Part shown: one piece after another, positions 1 to 8,908 of the stretch
How positions within the stretch are numbered: the stretch's first letter is position 1
How the letters are laid out: the number at the start of each line of letters is the position of its first letter
Source of the DNA: Sequoia sempervirens
Lineage: Eukaryota > Streptophyta > Pinopsida > Cupressales > Cupressaceae
Direction: 5' to 3'
Length of the DNA stretch: 64,000 bases
Assembly: GCA_007258455.2 (NCBI GenBank)
Contig: VDFB02262640.1
Span: 1-64,000 of the forward strand
Notes under the pieces: model-generated
Told to the model about the DNA's origin: nothing
Database searches by the model: none
Seen by the model: only the letters and a program-made list of their open reading frames with translations
Position numbers and translations under genes: made by a program

Positions 1-109
1 AGGAACCAGTATGAGCTTTGAAATTCCAAATCAGAGATATGTTAGATCTCTCTTATGTCAAAAAATCCAAAAAAAAGTGAAAAGTTGAAAAATTCAAAAA
101 AATCAAAAA
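1..109. other. A-rich leader before an unidentified ORF
   Basis: A short A-rich stretch with long runs of A. It has no coding signal of its own. It probably belongs to the retroelement whose ORF follows, but the window edge cuts it off. Confidence 0.3.
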
Positions 110-1796
110 ATGGAAAATCAAAAAAGAGGTTTCTCAATGGATGAGCATGTTTCTTGCTCTCAAGACAGTCTTGTGGATATTGCTCGGATTCATGAAAGAT
201 TGAATGCACAACTATGGCCCGAGAATTTGTCTAAGTTTGCTTTGCCAGGAAGATGCCGAATTCATGAGACCTCCCAGCACCAAGAAATCAATTGCTTGAC
301 GTTCCTCTCAAGGATAGAGCTTGTTCTCCAAGGGAAAATTTTCTTTTGGGATGTCCCCAAGCCAGGAGTATTGGACGTAGAGCCTGATGATTATAACCTT
401 CCAGAGGTTGTGGAGGAAGCCTTCACGAGATTCATACTTAGGATCCAGAATCAGTTGGAACTTGGCAATGTTTGCTTGAAAGGTGTGTTGCTCCCTCGTT
501 GGTGTCGGATTCACAATGCACCTCATCCAGAATTCACTTGCACAACATGTGAAGAAGCCATTAATTTCGCCAGATGTCGCCTCGGATTACCAGTGCTACC
601 ATATGGATTCTTCAAAGACAAAGGATGGATTGAATATGCCACAAACATTTTTAGCACCAAATGAAGAATATACCTCAACATCACCCAACAACAAGGAGAA
701 TGAGCCACAACAAGACGATGTGATCGAGCTTAGGGAGCAAGCGGATGAAGATTGTTCCTACATCACACTAGAACAAGAGGCTATTGGAGCAAAGATCAAA
801 GATGCAATGGGATACATCCAAGGAAGAGAAAACACCCAAGGCAACTGTCAGCATACAGAAGTGAATGAATGTACAGAAGATCATCAAGAACCAGGAAAGG
901 AGGACTTAATTCAAAATAGAGATGATGTGAGAAATTTTCAATGTTTATCCACTCGAGGAGGAGAACGTGAAGAGGGAAGCGATTCTAAAACACATCAAGA
1001 AGGAACGCCCCTTGATGAAAAAGTTCAGCTATGCGTAAACAAGATGGAAGAAATGGTAAACGGCTTAAGGCAAGATGATGTGTTTGACGATCAATGGGCT
1101 ACCAGGATGGAGGCAGAATATGAAATGAATTTTGCATCAACACTTGATCCATTATTCACAGTCATGGAAGAGTTGATTGATGAAATTGAAACAAATGAAA
1201 TACTGCTTGATGAAGAGATGGAAAGTGAAGAGCAATTCGGGTTGGGGCTTGAACCATTGTTAGGTATTCAAAAGGAGCCAGCACATGAAATAATCCAAGC
1301 TTCCAAATGCCCTCTTGAATTTATTTCCCGCCCCACTCCTCCCAGTTTGGATCATCTACACATTTTGAATGCAAGAGGTGTGGTTCACCATCAACTCCGG
1401 CCTCCTGATGAAGCAATGGATGACAGGCAAGAATTCATGCTAGCAAATGAAGACCACCAGGTTGTATCTTTCACTACTATTGGCTACAAAGAATATCATT
1501 TTGATTATGGAAATTTGGGGAAGAAGACTTGTTTATGGATTAATCATGGTCCAGATGAGTTGCCTCAACTGCTAATCTTTCCTGAAGTTATGCTTGAGTT
1601 TGAGATTCGTATTGTGAAAGATTACTTTTATGAGTTTAAAGACAAGTTTGCAAAACTTCGTACTATGACTACTACTTTGCTGTTACTGAACATCCTGAGA
1701 AATCATGTTAGGAGTTGTATATATTTCTGTCCTTTGAGTCTTGTCCATTCGAAATGTTGTCCTATTAGAGTAGGTTTTCCTTTTTGTTTTGCTTAG
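110..1796 (+). pseudogene. Unidentified acidic retroelement-like ORF, frame-broken
   Basis: I do not recognise this protein. One frame is open from 110 to 664 and a second from 483 to 1796; the protein-like part of the second begins near 656, where the first ends. This suggests one gene with a frameshift or a lost splice. The first half holds two copies of a CRIH...H...C pattern (near residues 48-65 and 130-146), the second followed by a C-x2-C pair, so a metal-binding fold is possible. The second half is very acidic (Glu/Asp-rich, codons near 680-1250) and ends in a hydrophobic, unconvincing tail. A purine tract and an LTR-like TGTTGTG follow 75-85 bases later, so this may be the last ORF of an LTR retroelement. 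No reverse transcriptase or gag motif is visible. Function unknown. Confidence 0.35.
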
Positions 1797-1870
1797 CTTG
1801 GTCTGCTTTACTTTCCTTAGTTGTCTTGCTTTCGTAGTTTAGTTTGCTTTCAATAATGGGGATCCCATTT

Positions 1871-2681
1871 GTGAAGGGGATGTTGTGTTATTTTCGACAC
1901 ACTCCAGTACAATGTTGATATTTAGTCCATTTCTTGGATAGTCACTCAGGAAGTGCTTTAGAATCCGAGGTTTTTCTTTCAAGTCTTATCAGTTGGTTAG
2001 GATTTGTACTTGACTCGGAAGGGAATCATCTATTGCGTCTTGACACCAAGTCTCACGATTGCTATATTTTACACACATGATTAATTACTCTAAGTCATTG
2101 AGGTTTCTTAGGAGAAGTTTTGGCGAGTGAAAATCTTGCGTCTTGCTTCAGCGCCACTACAATTGTCAAACCCATTGGAGGCTTCATTGCCTGCCAGCCA
2201 ATCAAGGAATTGACGGAGAATCAAGAAAAAAGAAAATATGCTGAAAGAAAATATCTGAGAAATGAAAAAAATGTATTATGAAATATTGGTTTTGGGAACA
2301 CGCGAGTAACTCCACCGGGGCTATGGACGCCTGACCGGCAGTGGAGCAATATTCGTGAGATTTGTAGCGACAACCTCGTCGGGGCTATGGACGCCTGACT
2401 GGCAGCGAGGCAATGTCCAGGATGCTTTTGAAGTCAAGATATTTATTTAACTTGCTGGGACGGATTCTGGGAACTTCAATGGTCTTTTGAGCTGGAATAA
2501 ACGCATATGCACACACTTGTAATCAAAAGATGAGGTGCCTTGATCCAATTTAGGATTTTTCTTCCCTTTTAAGTATATCCCCTAGCTAGTTGATGGGTTG
2601 GAAAGATTATCCAAGGGTTTTGAGTATGGAAGGGGTTTTGTCTTTGAAATGTTCAGGAACATTTATTCGGGTTGGGGCTAA
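1871..2681 (+). repeat. Candidate 3' LTR fragment with polypurine tract
   Basis: The purine tract GTGAAGGGGA (1871-1880) directly precedes TGTTGTGTTATTTTCG at 1881, the usual order of polypurine tract and LTR start. An AATAAA lies near 2497, suitable for polyadenylation. The stretch runs into the giant LTR at 2682, so its own end is not visible, and no partner copy exists in the window. The region 1861-1905 resembles the reversed terminus of the giant LTR (GGGG-TCCC-ATTTG-GGGG order), so the two families may be related. Confidence 0.35.
2310..2410 (+). repeat. Two tandem hairpins with constant loop and covarying stems
   Basis: A 64 bp direct repeat. Each unit carries the core GGGGCTATGGACGCCTGA (2317-2334 and 2381-2398) flanked by a self-complementary stem. 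Stem 1 is CTCCAC (2310-2315) with GTGGAG (2341-2346). Stem 2 is CCTCGT (2374-2379) with GCGAGG (2405-2410). Stem positions 2, 3 and 5 change on both sides so that pairing is kept, and position 6 becomes a G-U pair. This suggests a structured RNA element in the LTR or leader of the first retroelement. Confidence 0.5.
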
Positions 2682-3086
2682 TGTTGTGACGTTTTTCACA
2701 CATCGCCCCATTGCAAATGGGGACCCCCTAATTTTGGCTTTGCTTTTCGTTCGTTTTGTTGTTGTCTCTCTTTTCTACTGTCTGTCTTTCCGGGATTGTG
2801 CCCGTCATTGAGTTTAAGCTTAAGTCCGAAAAATTAGGGTTTTGAATTTTCCAGCCAACCCGAAGTCAAATGAGGTAAATAAATTGCAAATTGAGCTTAA
2901 CATTGTTATTAGTATGCTTCCAGCAAGTTTCCACAGAAATTTCATCGAATTCTGGCAACTTATTATCTTTAGTAAGTGTGCAATTACAGGCAATCCTTCA
3001 GCATTTTTGAGATTCCGACAATCACACTGCGTCCAGAACACATCAGGCTATTCACAGGTTAAATTTGAACTGAAAAGGACAACTTG

Positions 3087-4175
3087 CTATTTTTAGCAGT
3101 CCAGCTTCCAGAGCAGATTTCGAGGTCTAGAGGTTACATTTTCAACGCATGTCTGGAGATTCTTTCTGGGTTTTCCAAGAGCTTCGCAACGATGTAACAT
3201 GCAAATGGAACCGGTGACTTTTCAGAAACTTACTATTTTTAGCCAGTGCTTGCAATTTAGAGATTTTTCTGGGTTTTTCAAGATTTTTCGGGCAGTGTGA
3301 CATGCAAGATCATCCGGCAGCCGGTCGGTCACTTTTCCGGCCGCTTTCTATTTTTAGCAGGTATCACTTGGGCAGCTACTCAACACCTCAGAAATGCAAA
3401 CTGATCATCATGCAACTGAAACGGGGTCAAACGGAGCTCATCTTAGCAACATGCACAAAATTAGGGTTTTGAGCTTCGGCGCTAAAAATAAGGAATCAGA
3501 GGTCAAAATGTGCAAAACTGAGGTATCCATCATGATCGGCATCTTTCAGAGAATCTGCTGGTAGAATTTGAAGGCAATCGGAGAACTTGCTATTTTTAGT
3601 AAGTATTCCAGATGCAGGCTATAAATAGAAAGTCAATTTCGGGCGCCAGCACAGACAGGCAAGTTCACCAACAACGGGCGCACTATCTAAATTTCAAGTC
3701 AAACGGAGCTAAGGAAGTCTCAGAAACGAACACTTACTATAAATAGTAAGTCACTTCAGGAGCAGCTATAAATAGTAGGCCATTGCGAAATTTCAGTATG
3801 AACGGGTTAAGCAAGTAATAAATACCCCTTGGCGCGAATTTCAGATCAAACGGAGTTGCAGAGGATGAAGAATCGGATAATTGCTATTTTTAGCAGGTCA
3901 ATTAGGGTTTCCTAAAATCAGGGGCAGAACAGGATAGTCACTCAAGAAGCAGCATCTAGTCACGATCAATACCCTTCAGGCAATCGGCACGCAAAATTTG
4001 AAGACATTCTAAGCAATTGCTATTTTTAGTAAGTTGCTAAAAATAGCAGGTGCACGCAGATATCAGGGCCCGACAGCTCAACCACATCCCGAGGTTCAGA
4101 ACAAAGCAAAATCCAACGTTTTTGGAGCTTGGAACTAGCTTGGAGTGCAAAAATTGACAAACTTTCTAAAAATAG
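3087..4175 (+). promoter_or_regulatory. Array of 11 CTAWWWWTAG motifs in giant LTR U3
   Basis: Exact CTA(A/T)4TAG decamers begin at 3087, 3233, 3348, 3590, 3619, 3737, 3766, 3884, 4020, 4037 and 4166. Most are CTATTTTTAG, CTATAAATAG or CTAAAAATAG, often extended to TTACTA...TAGTAAG. With equal bases one would expect about one per 65 kb. The consensus is the MEF2-type site bound by MADS-domain proteins, including plant pollen MIKC* complexes. The spacing is irregular, so this is not a simple satellite. Regulatory use by the element is inference. Confidence 0.6.
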
Positions 4176-4340
4176 CAAATTAGGGTTAGCATGATCGAGT
4201 CACTCCAAATTTGACAAATGGCATAAAATTCACTGAAATTGATGAATTTTCAGGTCCAGCTAGTGAAAAATGCCTTTAAAAGCCAAAGGCAGGTCTTGAA
4301 AGTTTCTAAGGCATCAAAATTGAAAGCTCAGCATGTCAAA

Positions 4341-6290
4341 TGCGCCTTGCCTGGCAGGGAGCTTAGAAGAAAAGTTACTAAGTGCCGAAATTGGAACCTC
4401 CAAGGGTCAAATGCGCCTGAGTTTGTAAAGTAAGAAAAATCTTCTAAGTCACTTAAATTGGAAGGAGGATATGTCAAATGCGCCCTTGGAGTTGAAGGTT
4501 GTAAAATTTTATCTAAGGCATTAAAATTAGAAGTTCATGGGTCTAAATGCGCCCCCCCCTTTCCAGACTTGAGTAAAGGTGATTAAATGTTCTAAGGCGT
4601 TAGAAATTGAAAGCTTACCCTCTAATATGCGCCTTTGCCTGGGAAGGAGAATATAAAAAGTTTAAGTGTTGAAAATTGAAAGTTGCTAGGGTCAAATGTG
4701 CCTGGAAGGGAGTAGTGAAAATTGTCTAAAGCATGAATTAAAAGCTCAATGTGGCAAATGCGCCCCAAACTGAATGTTCAACCTGCCATATGCGCCCAAG
4801 GCATAAATTGAAAGTATGATATATAAAATGCGCCCATGGCAGGACTGAAAGTACAAGACTCCAAATGCGCTTGACTTGGTAGTTGCGCCTAAACCAAAAT
4901 TGAAAGCACTGAGGGCTATTTGCGCCCTTCTTTGAAGAGTCAGTCAAGAATTCTACTAAGTGTTAGAATTAGAAGAAGGCCATGGTATATGCGCCTTCAA
5001 GCTTAAGACATCAAAATGCGCCCTTGAAAAGGATGGAGGCAAGTAAAATTTTCTAAGTTTGAAAAATGAAAGTAGACCATGATAAATGCGCCCTTCAAGG
5101 TGAAGACTTGAGAAAGTTTTCTAACTCTGTGAAATTTGAAGCTCACTCCTTCATTTGCGCCCAGGGAGAAGAGAGGGTGATTGAAAATTTTCTAAGGCAC
5201 CAAAACTTGAAGAAGACCTCTCAAAATGCGCCTTGACTTGTGAGGAGCTGGAGAAAGTTGTCTAAGTATAGTAAATTTGAAGCAAATGCCTCTATATGCG
5301 CCCTTGCCAAATGGAAGTCAAGAGAAAAGTTCTAAGTGCCAACATTTGATGTAGAGGACCTCATTTGCGTCCAAGGTCATGAAGGGAGTATAAAATATTC
5401 TAAGTCGTGGGAATTTGATGTTCAAGGAGTCAAATGCGCCCTTGACTAGTGGAGGGAGTTGGAGGATTTATTAAGTATTTCAAAATTGAAAGCATGACCC
5501 CTTGAGTGCGCCTTAGTTGAAGAATTGGCAGAGAGAATTTCAAATGACCAAAATTAGAAGCTCAGCACCCTGAATGCGCCTTTGACTTGCATAAGGACTG
5601 GGAAAATATTCTAAGTGCTATAAATTAGAAGTAGGCACACCCATATGCGCCTAAGATGCATGCAAGACATATGATGACAAAATACATCCAATTGAAGACA
5701 AGAGTACATGCATGCATGAAGACAAAGAATCAAGGCGTCCAAAATTTAAGTGGGCCCCATCCCATACGCCTTGACTTTTGAAGGAAGTATTCTACATTTG
5801 AAGTTTGACCCTATGCATGCGCCTTAGCTATTTGAGAAGGCTGTTAAGGAATCTTTAAGTCATGCAAAACTTAAGTGGGCCCCCTGTGATATACGCCTTA
5901 ACTCTTGGAGAGCTAGAGAATGTTCTAAACATAGAAATTTGAAGTCTAACTCCCCAAATGTGCCCTACCTTGAAGAGAAGTGCTTGAAAATTTTCAAAGT
6001 TTCACAAAATGGAAGTAGCTACCTCTAGATGCGCCCTAGATGAGAAGGAAGCCAAAAATATTTTCTGAGTGTTTGCAAGTGGTAGGACAAAAGCTTAAAT
6101 GCGCCCAAGTTAGTGATGGAATTTAAATATTTTTCTAAGTGTCGGCAAAATTCCACCTCTCTAGAGGAAAATCACGCCTGGACTTGGAAGTATGAAATTT
6201 CGATGAAGTTGCCGGTGATGAAGTCAGTGAATGCCAGCTTCACAGGGTAATTAAAACTTTTCTCCAAGTCAGAGCAAGGAAATGCGCCTG
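4341..6290 (+). repeat. Degenerate tandem array centred on TGCGCC
   Basis: About 25 exact TGCGCC hexamers, usually within AAATGCGCCC, spaced roughly 75-80 bases apart. Each unit also tends to carry TTCTAAG and AAATTGAAG. Units are diverged, and several show CpG decay (TGTGCC, ACGCC, TGCGTC). No long ORF crosses the array. It forms the middle of the U3 region of the giant LTR, and its size explains part of the length difference from the second copy. Confidence 0.7.
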
Positions 6291-7320
6291 GAATTGAAGA
6301 AATGGATTAAATTTGATGAGAAATTATTTTTCTAAGGTTCAAAATTCAAAAAATTAAATGAACCCGTTCGTTGTGCACCCATGAATTCTACACGTTCTGA
6401 AGAAAATTTTCTTCTGGGTATTTAAGATCTTCGATGAGGAGTTGATTTTAAAGTCTTCCACACTTTGCCGAGGCCTTCAGGGTGAATATTTTTTGGTGGG
6501 CACAGGATTGATGAGTTTTCTAAGGTAAAAGTTTGAGAAATTTTCTAAGGCAAGGAAAAACGTGTTAAAAATGCCTTGGCGGAGGAATTTGAAAATGATT
6601 GCCTAGATGATTTTTGATCAAGTTCCTGGTGAAAGCATCTCTTCTCGAGTCTGAGTTGGATGAAATATCAGAATGAAGTGCGCCGAGCAGAGTGCAGGAT
6701 GGGTTGGAAAATTTGGCTAAGGCATGAAGAATCATGAAGAAAGCAAAGTTGTGCTGGAAGAAAAACGATGAACGCTTGGAAGTTAAAACTTGAAAATCTT
6801 GGTAAGTAAGTTAAGATTGTATTATGAAGTGTTCTAATGCTCTTCTCCTTGCTTGTTTTGCAGGAGGAACGTCGAGGCCAGAGCACGATGACTTGAAGTG
6901 GTGAAGCACGATGATATTACAACCTTCGGAGGAGGATAAAGTTTTGAGTTTCGCATGAAGGAAGAAAAGTTGCAAAAAAATGGGTAAGTGTTGGAGTTTC
7001 TCCTCAAGAATCCAACGTGCACCCAACACAGTCAGACGGATGGCAAGCGGAAATGATCTAGTCCAAGATTGAAAAATCCTTCAAATTCGAGAATGGAAGT
7101 TCGAGCAAAGTTGAAGAATGACGTCAAGAAAAGGATCGAGAACAGTGTGAACGCGTCTACAAACGGAATCTTCTAGAAGGATGATGGACATTAATGGCTC
7201 ATTTATTACCCCACTCCTCTTGGTGGCGGTTTTTAGGGTGAATCTTGTTTAGGGCTGAGGTGGCACAATCTGGGCCATCTAGCCAATTGTAATCTGAGCC
7301 GTCCATTGGACTTGGCCAAC

Positions 7321-7342
7321 TATATAAGGGGGAGTCCCCCTT
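7321..7342 (+). promoter_or_regulatory. TATA box and start-proximal palindrome of giant LTR
   Basis: TATATAAG (7321-7328) leads directly into AAGGGGGAGTCCCCCTT, a palindrome with a one-base centre. The second copy has TATAAAAG with the same GGGGGAGTCCCCC palindrome at the matching place. The position, about 190 bases before AATAAA, fits the U3/R border. Conservation in both copies makes it the likely LTR promoter core. Confidence 0.6.
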
Positions 7343-7507
7343 CATTTGTACATTCATGAGACATTGATTAGACAGTAGAATTAGAGTAGAAGTTAGAATA
7401 GAGAGACAAGTTAGAAGTAACTTAGTATAGATTGATAGTGTAGTTTGAAGAAGAGGGGAAGTTTTCCCTTTGAAAACTTTGTAAGAAATTGTTGTGAACA
7501 CTCTCTC

Positions 7508-7513
7508 AATAAA
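7508..7513 (+). terminator. Poly(A) signal of giant LTR
   Basis: AATAAA inside CTCAATAAAAGAG, also present in the second copy (20865-20870, minus). It lies downstream of the TATA box as expected for the R region. Confidence 0.5.
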
Positions 7514-8257
7514 AGAGTTTTTCATTGATGGTGAATTTCGTCTTTGTTGTGAGTAGCTAGCAAGGTTTCTTCGTCCTTCCGATTCAAATGGTAGCGTAAA
7601 ATAGTTCTAAGTAGTATAGTTTTCATTCCATGCAAGTAGATGTTAACTGTGGAATGTGGTGTTTGATCTAAGCAACTTCGTCTATCCATACCACTAGTGT
7701 ATTTGCTGATGGTGAATGCGCCTTGTGTGGTCAACTGGAATATCATGTACTTAACTTCAATCACAGTTTGAATAATGGTATGCGTCGTTGTGATGGTATC
7801 TTTATGTCAAGTGGTGGTTTGAACATCTTTAGTCATCTCCCTTGAAGATTGCACCGACTCCGTGGAAGCTGTCCGATGCGAGGCAAAGCGAAGTCCGGTT
7901 AGAAGTTTGCTGAAGTTGAGCTCCATATCCCACACCTTTGAGTAGATTAGAATCTTCCTAACCTTACCCCATTTCAATTCAGTACTTTCTGGTTAGTTTA
8001 GGAAACCCGTGCTTCATAGACAAATCTTTCGAGCATTTGAATTCCTTTCTCCGCTGCCGAACAATTCCGTAAGTCCCCTTGAAATACCAGCAAATCACAT
8101 CGAGCCAACTGAGCCTATTCGCACTGAAAGAACCTTGGAGTTGAACGCATGAACTTTCTTGCAATCTTAGCGTGCGGAATACTTTGATCAAGAGAGAATA
8201 GGGTAGCCGTTGGCGACTTTATTCTGCGTTGGTGCGGTCACGAAAAACACATCAATA

Positions 8258-8287
8258 GGTAGATAATGCAATATCTCCATACATTTG
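8258..8287. other. Thirty-base spacer between giant LTR and copia element
   Basis: It contains no primer-binding site, which argues that the giant LTR to its left is not the 5' LTR of an intact element. Its last five bases, ATTTG, are the left side of the imperfect copia TSD. Confidence 0.5.
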
Positions 8288-8802
8288 TGTTGATTTAAGA
8301 TAGCTTCGGTCAGATATAAATGATGATTGCATTCATGCATCATCATCATTTATATTTAACCAAACTGTTCTTAAAATATAAAACCATCAAATAAGTTATT
8401 CGAATTTCAGATGATGATCAAAATTCGCAAATGGATAAATCGAAATTCATATTAGATGATTGTTAAACCACACATCTTAGTCTTTGATAACACCGAATGG
8501 CTTTGGTTGTTAAGGAAGCCCGCGCGCTCAAGGGACACGTCCCATGAGCAGATGTGTCTCTACTTTGTGGAGACACGTCCTCTCATGAGACGCGTCTCTC
8601 CTTGAGGCGTGTCTTCCTCATATAAAAGGGACTTCATTCCCTTATTTGCAAGACATTGAAATCGATAAATGTTCTGCAATCAGCACATTTGATACAAACA
8701 AAATAAATCTGACTTAGAATTCTAGAACAAAATTTCAAACTTAGAATTTCCATAGGTTCTTTCTTTTAGGATACAATCTGATAAGATTTGATTACAATTA
8801 CA
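8288..8802 (+). repeat. Copia 5' LTR
   Basis: Begins TGTTGATTTAAG and ends ATTACAATTACA. It holds TATAAAAG at 8621-8628 followed by the probable transcript start, and a cluster of GACACGTC/GAGACGCGTC words near 8535-8610 that resemble ACGT-core bZIP sites. Nearly identical to 13430-13940. Confidence 0.95.
8621..8628 (+). promoter_or_regulatory. TATA box of copia 5' LTR
   Basis: TATAAAAG in a CTCATATAAAAGGGAC context; the same box stands at 13763-13770 in the 3' LTR. It lies about 180 bases from the LTR end, as expected for a compact LTR promoter. Confidence 0.7.
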
Positions 8803-8820
8803 TGGTATCAGAGCCAAGTT
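8803..8820 (+). other. Primer-binding site, tRNA-iMet type (copia)
   Basis: TGGTATCAGAGCCAAGTT directly abuts the LTR end. TGGTATCAGAGC is the standard plant initiator-methionine primer-binding site. Confidence 0.9.
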
Positions 8821-8908
8821 GAGTGAATCCAAATCAAATCTAGATATCAGATTTCTTAAAAAAAAATCGTATTTTTTGAAAAATCGAATTCACATCTCAT
8901 TCTTCATA

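Larger units (their letters stand above)
2682..8257 (+). mobile_element. Giant LTR, copy 1 (5.6 kb)
   Basis: Starts TGTTGTGACG and ends CACATCAATA, where the second copy (20122-24768, inverted) ends CACATCAACA, so the last C has become T. The order is U3 with two motif arrays, a TATA box at 7321, a GC palindrome, AATAAA at 7508, then about 750 bases of U5-like sequence. This is LTR architecture and makes the LTR read on the + strand. It is far longer than most plant LTRs; Ogre-type elements are a known exception of similar size. No primer-binding site follows 8257 and no clear polypurine tract precedes 2682, so it is probably a solo LTR or rearranged copy. The flanking pentamers (GCTAA left, GGTAG right) do not match, so no TSD supports the border. 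The copy is about 930 bases longer than the second one. Confidence 0.75.

Noticed and set aside
4341..6290. TGCGCC words as E2F binding sites
   Set aside because: The E2F consensus needs TTTSGCGC. Units read AAATGCGCC or TTTGCGCC and do not match in either orientation.
4341..6290. CRISPR-like array
   Set aside because: Units are degenerate, unevenly spaced and part of a plant LTR. No cas genes, and the sequence is clearly eukaryotic.
7199..7764. Antisense ORFs in the R and U5 part of the giant LTR, with a counterpart at 20869-21183
   Set aside because: Copies differ by indels and composition is unlike a protein. Best explained by chance open frames in conserved LTR sequence.
7979..8191. A 70-codon minus-strand ORF in giant LTR copy 1, closely matched by 20188-20400 in copy 2
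   Set aside because: The similarity follows from the shared LTR DNA. It lies antisense in U5, has no domain and no upstream promoter evidence.
2677..8262. Target duplication around giant LTR copy 1
   Set aside because: GCTAA and GGTAG agree at only three of five positions, so I do not claim one.
8819..8908. Start of copia gag at 8819
   Set aside because: That codon is TTG. The first ATG in the frame, at 8909, begins the conserved gag N-terminus.
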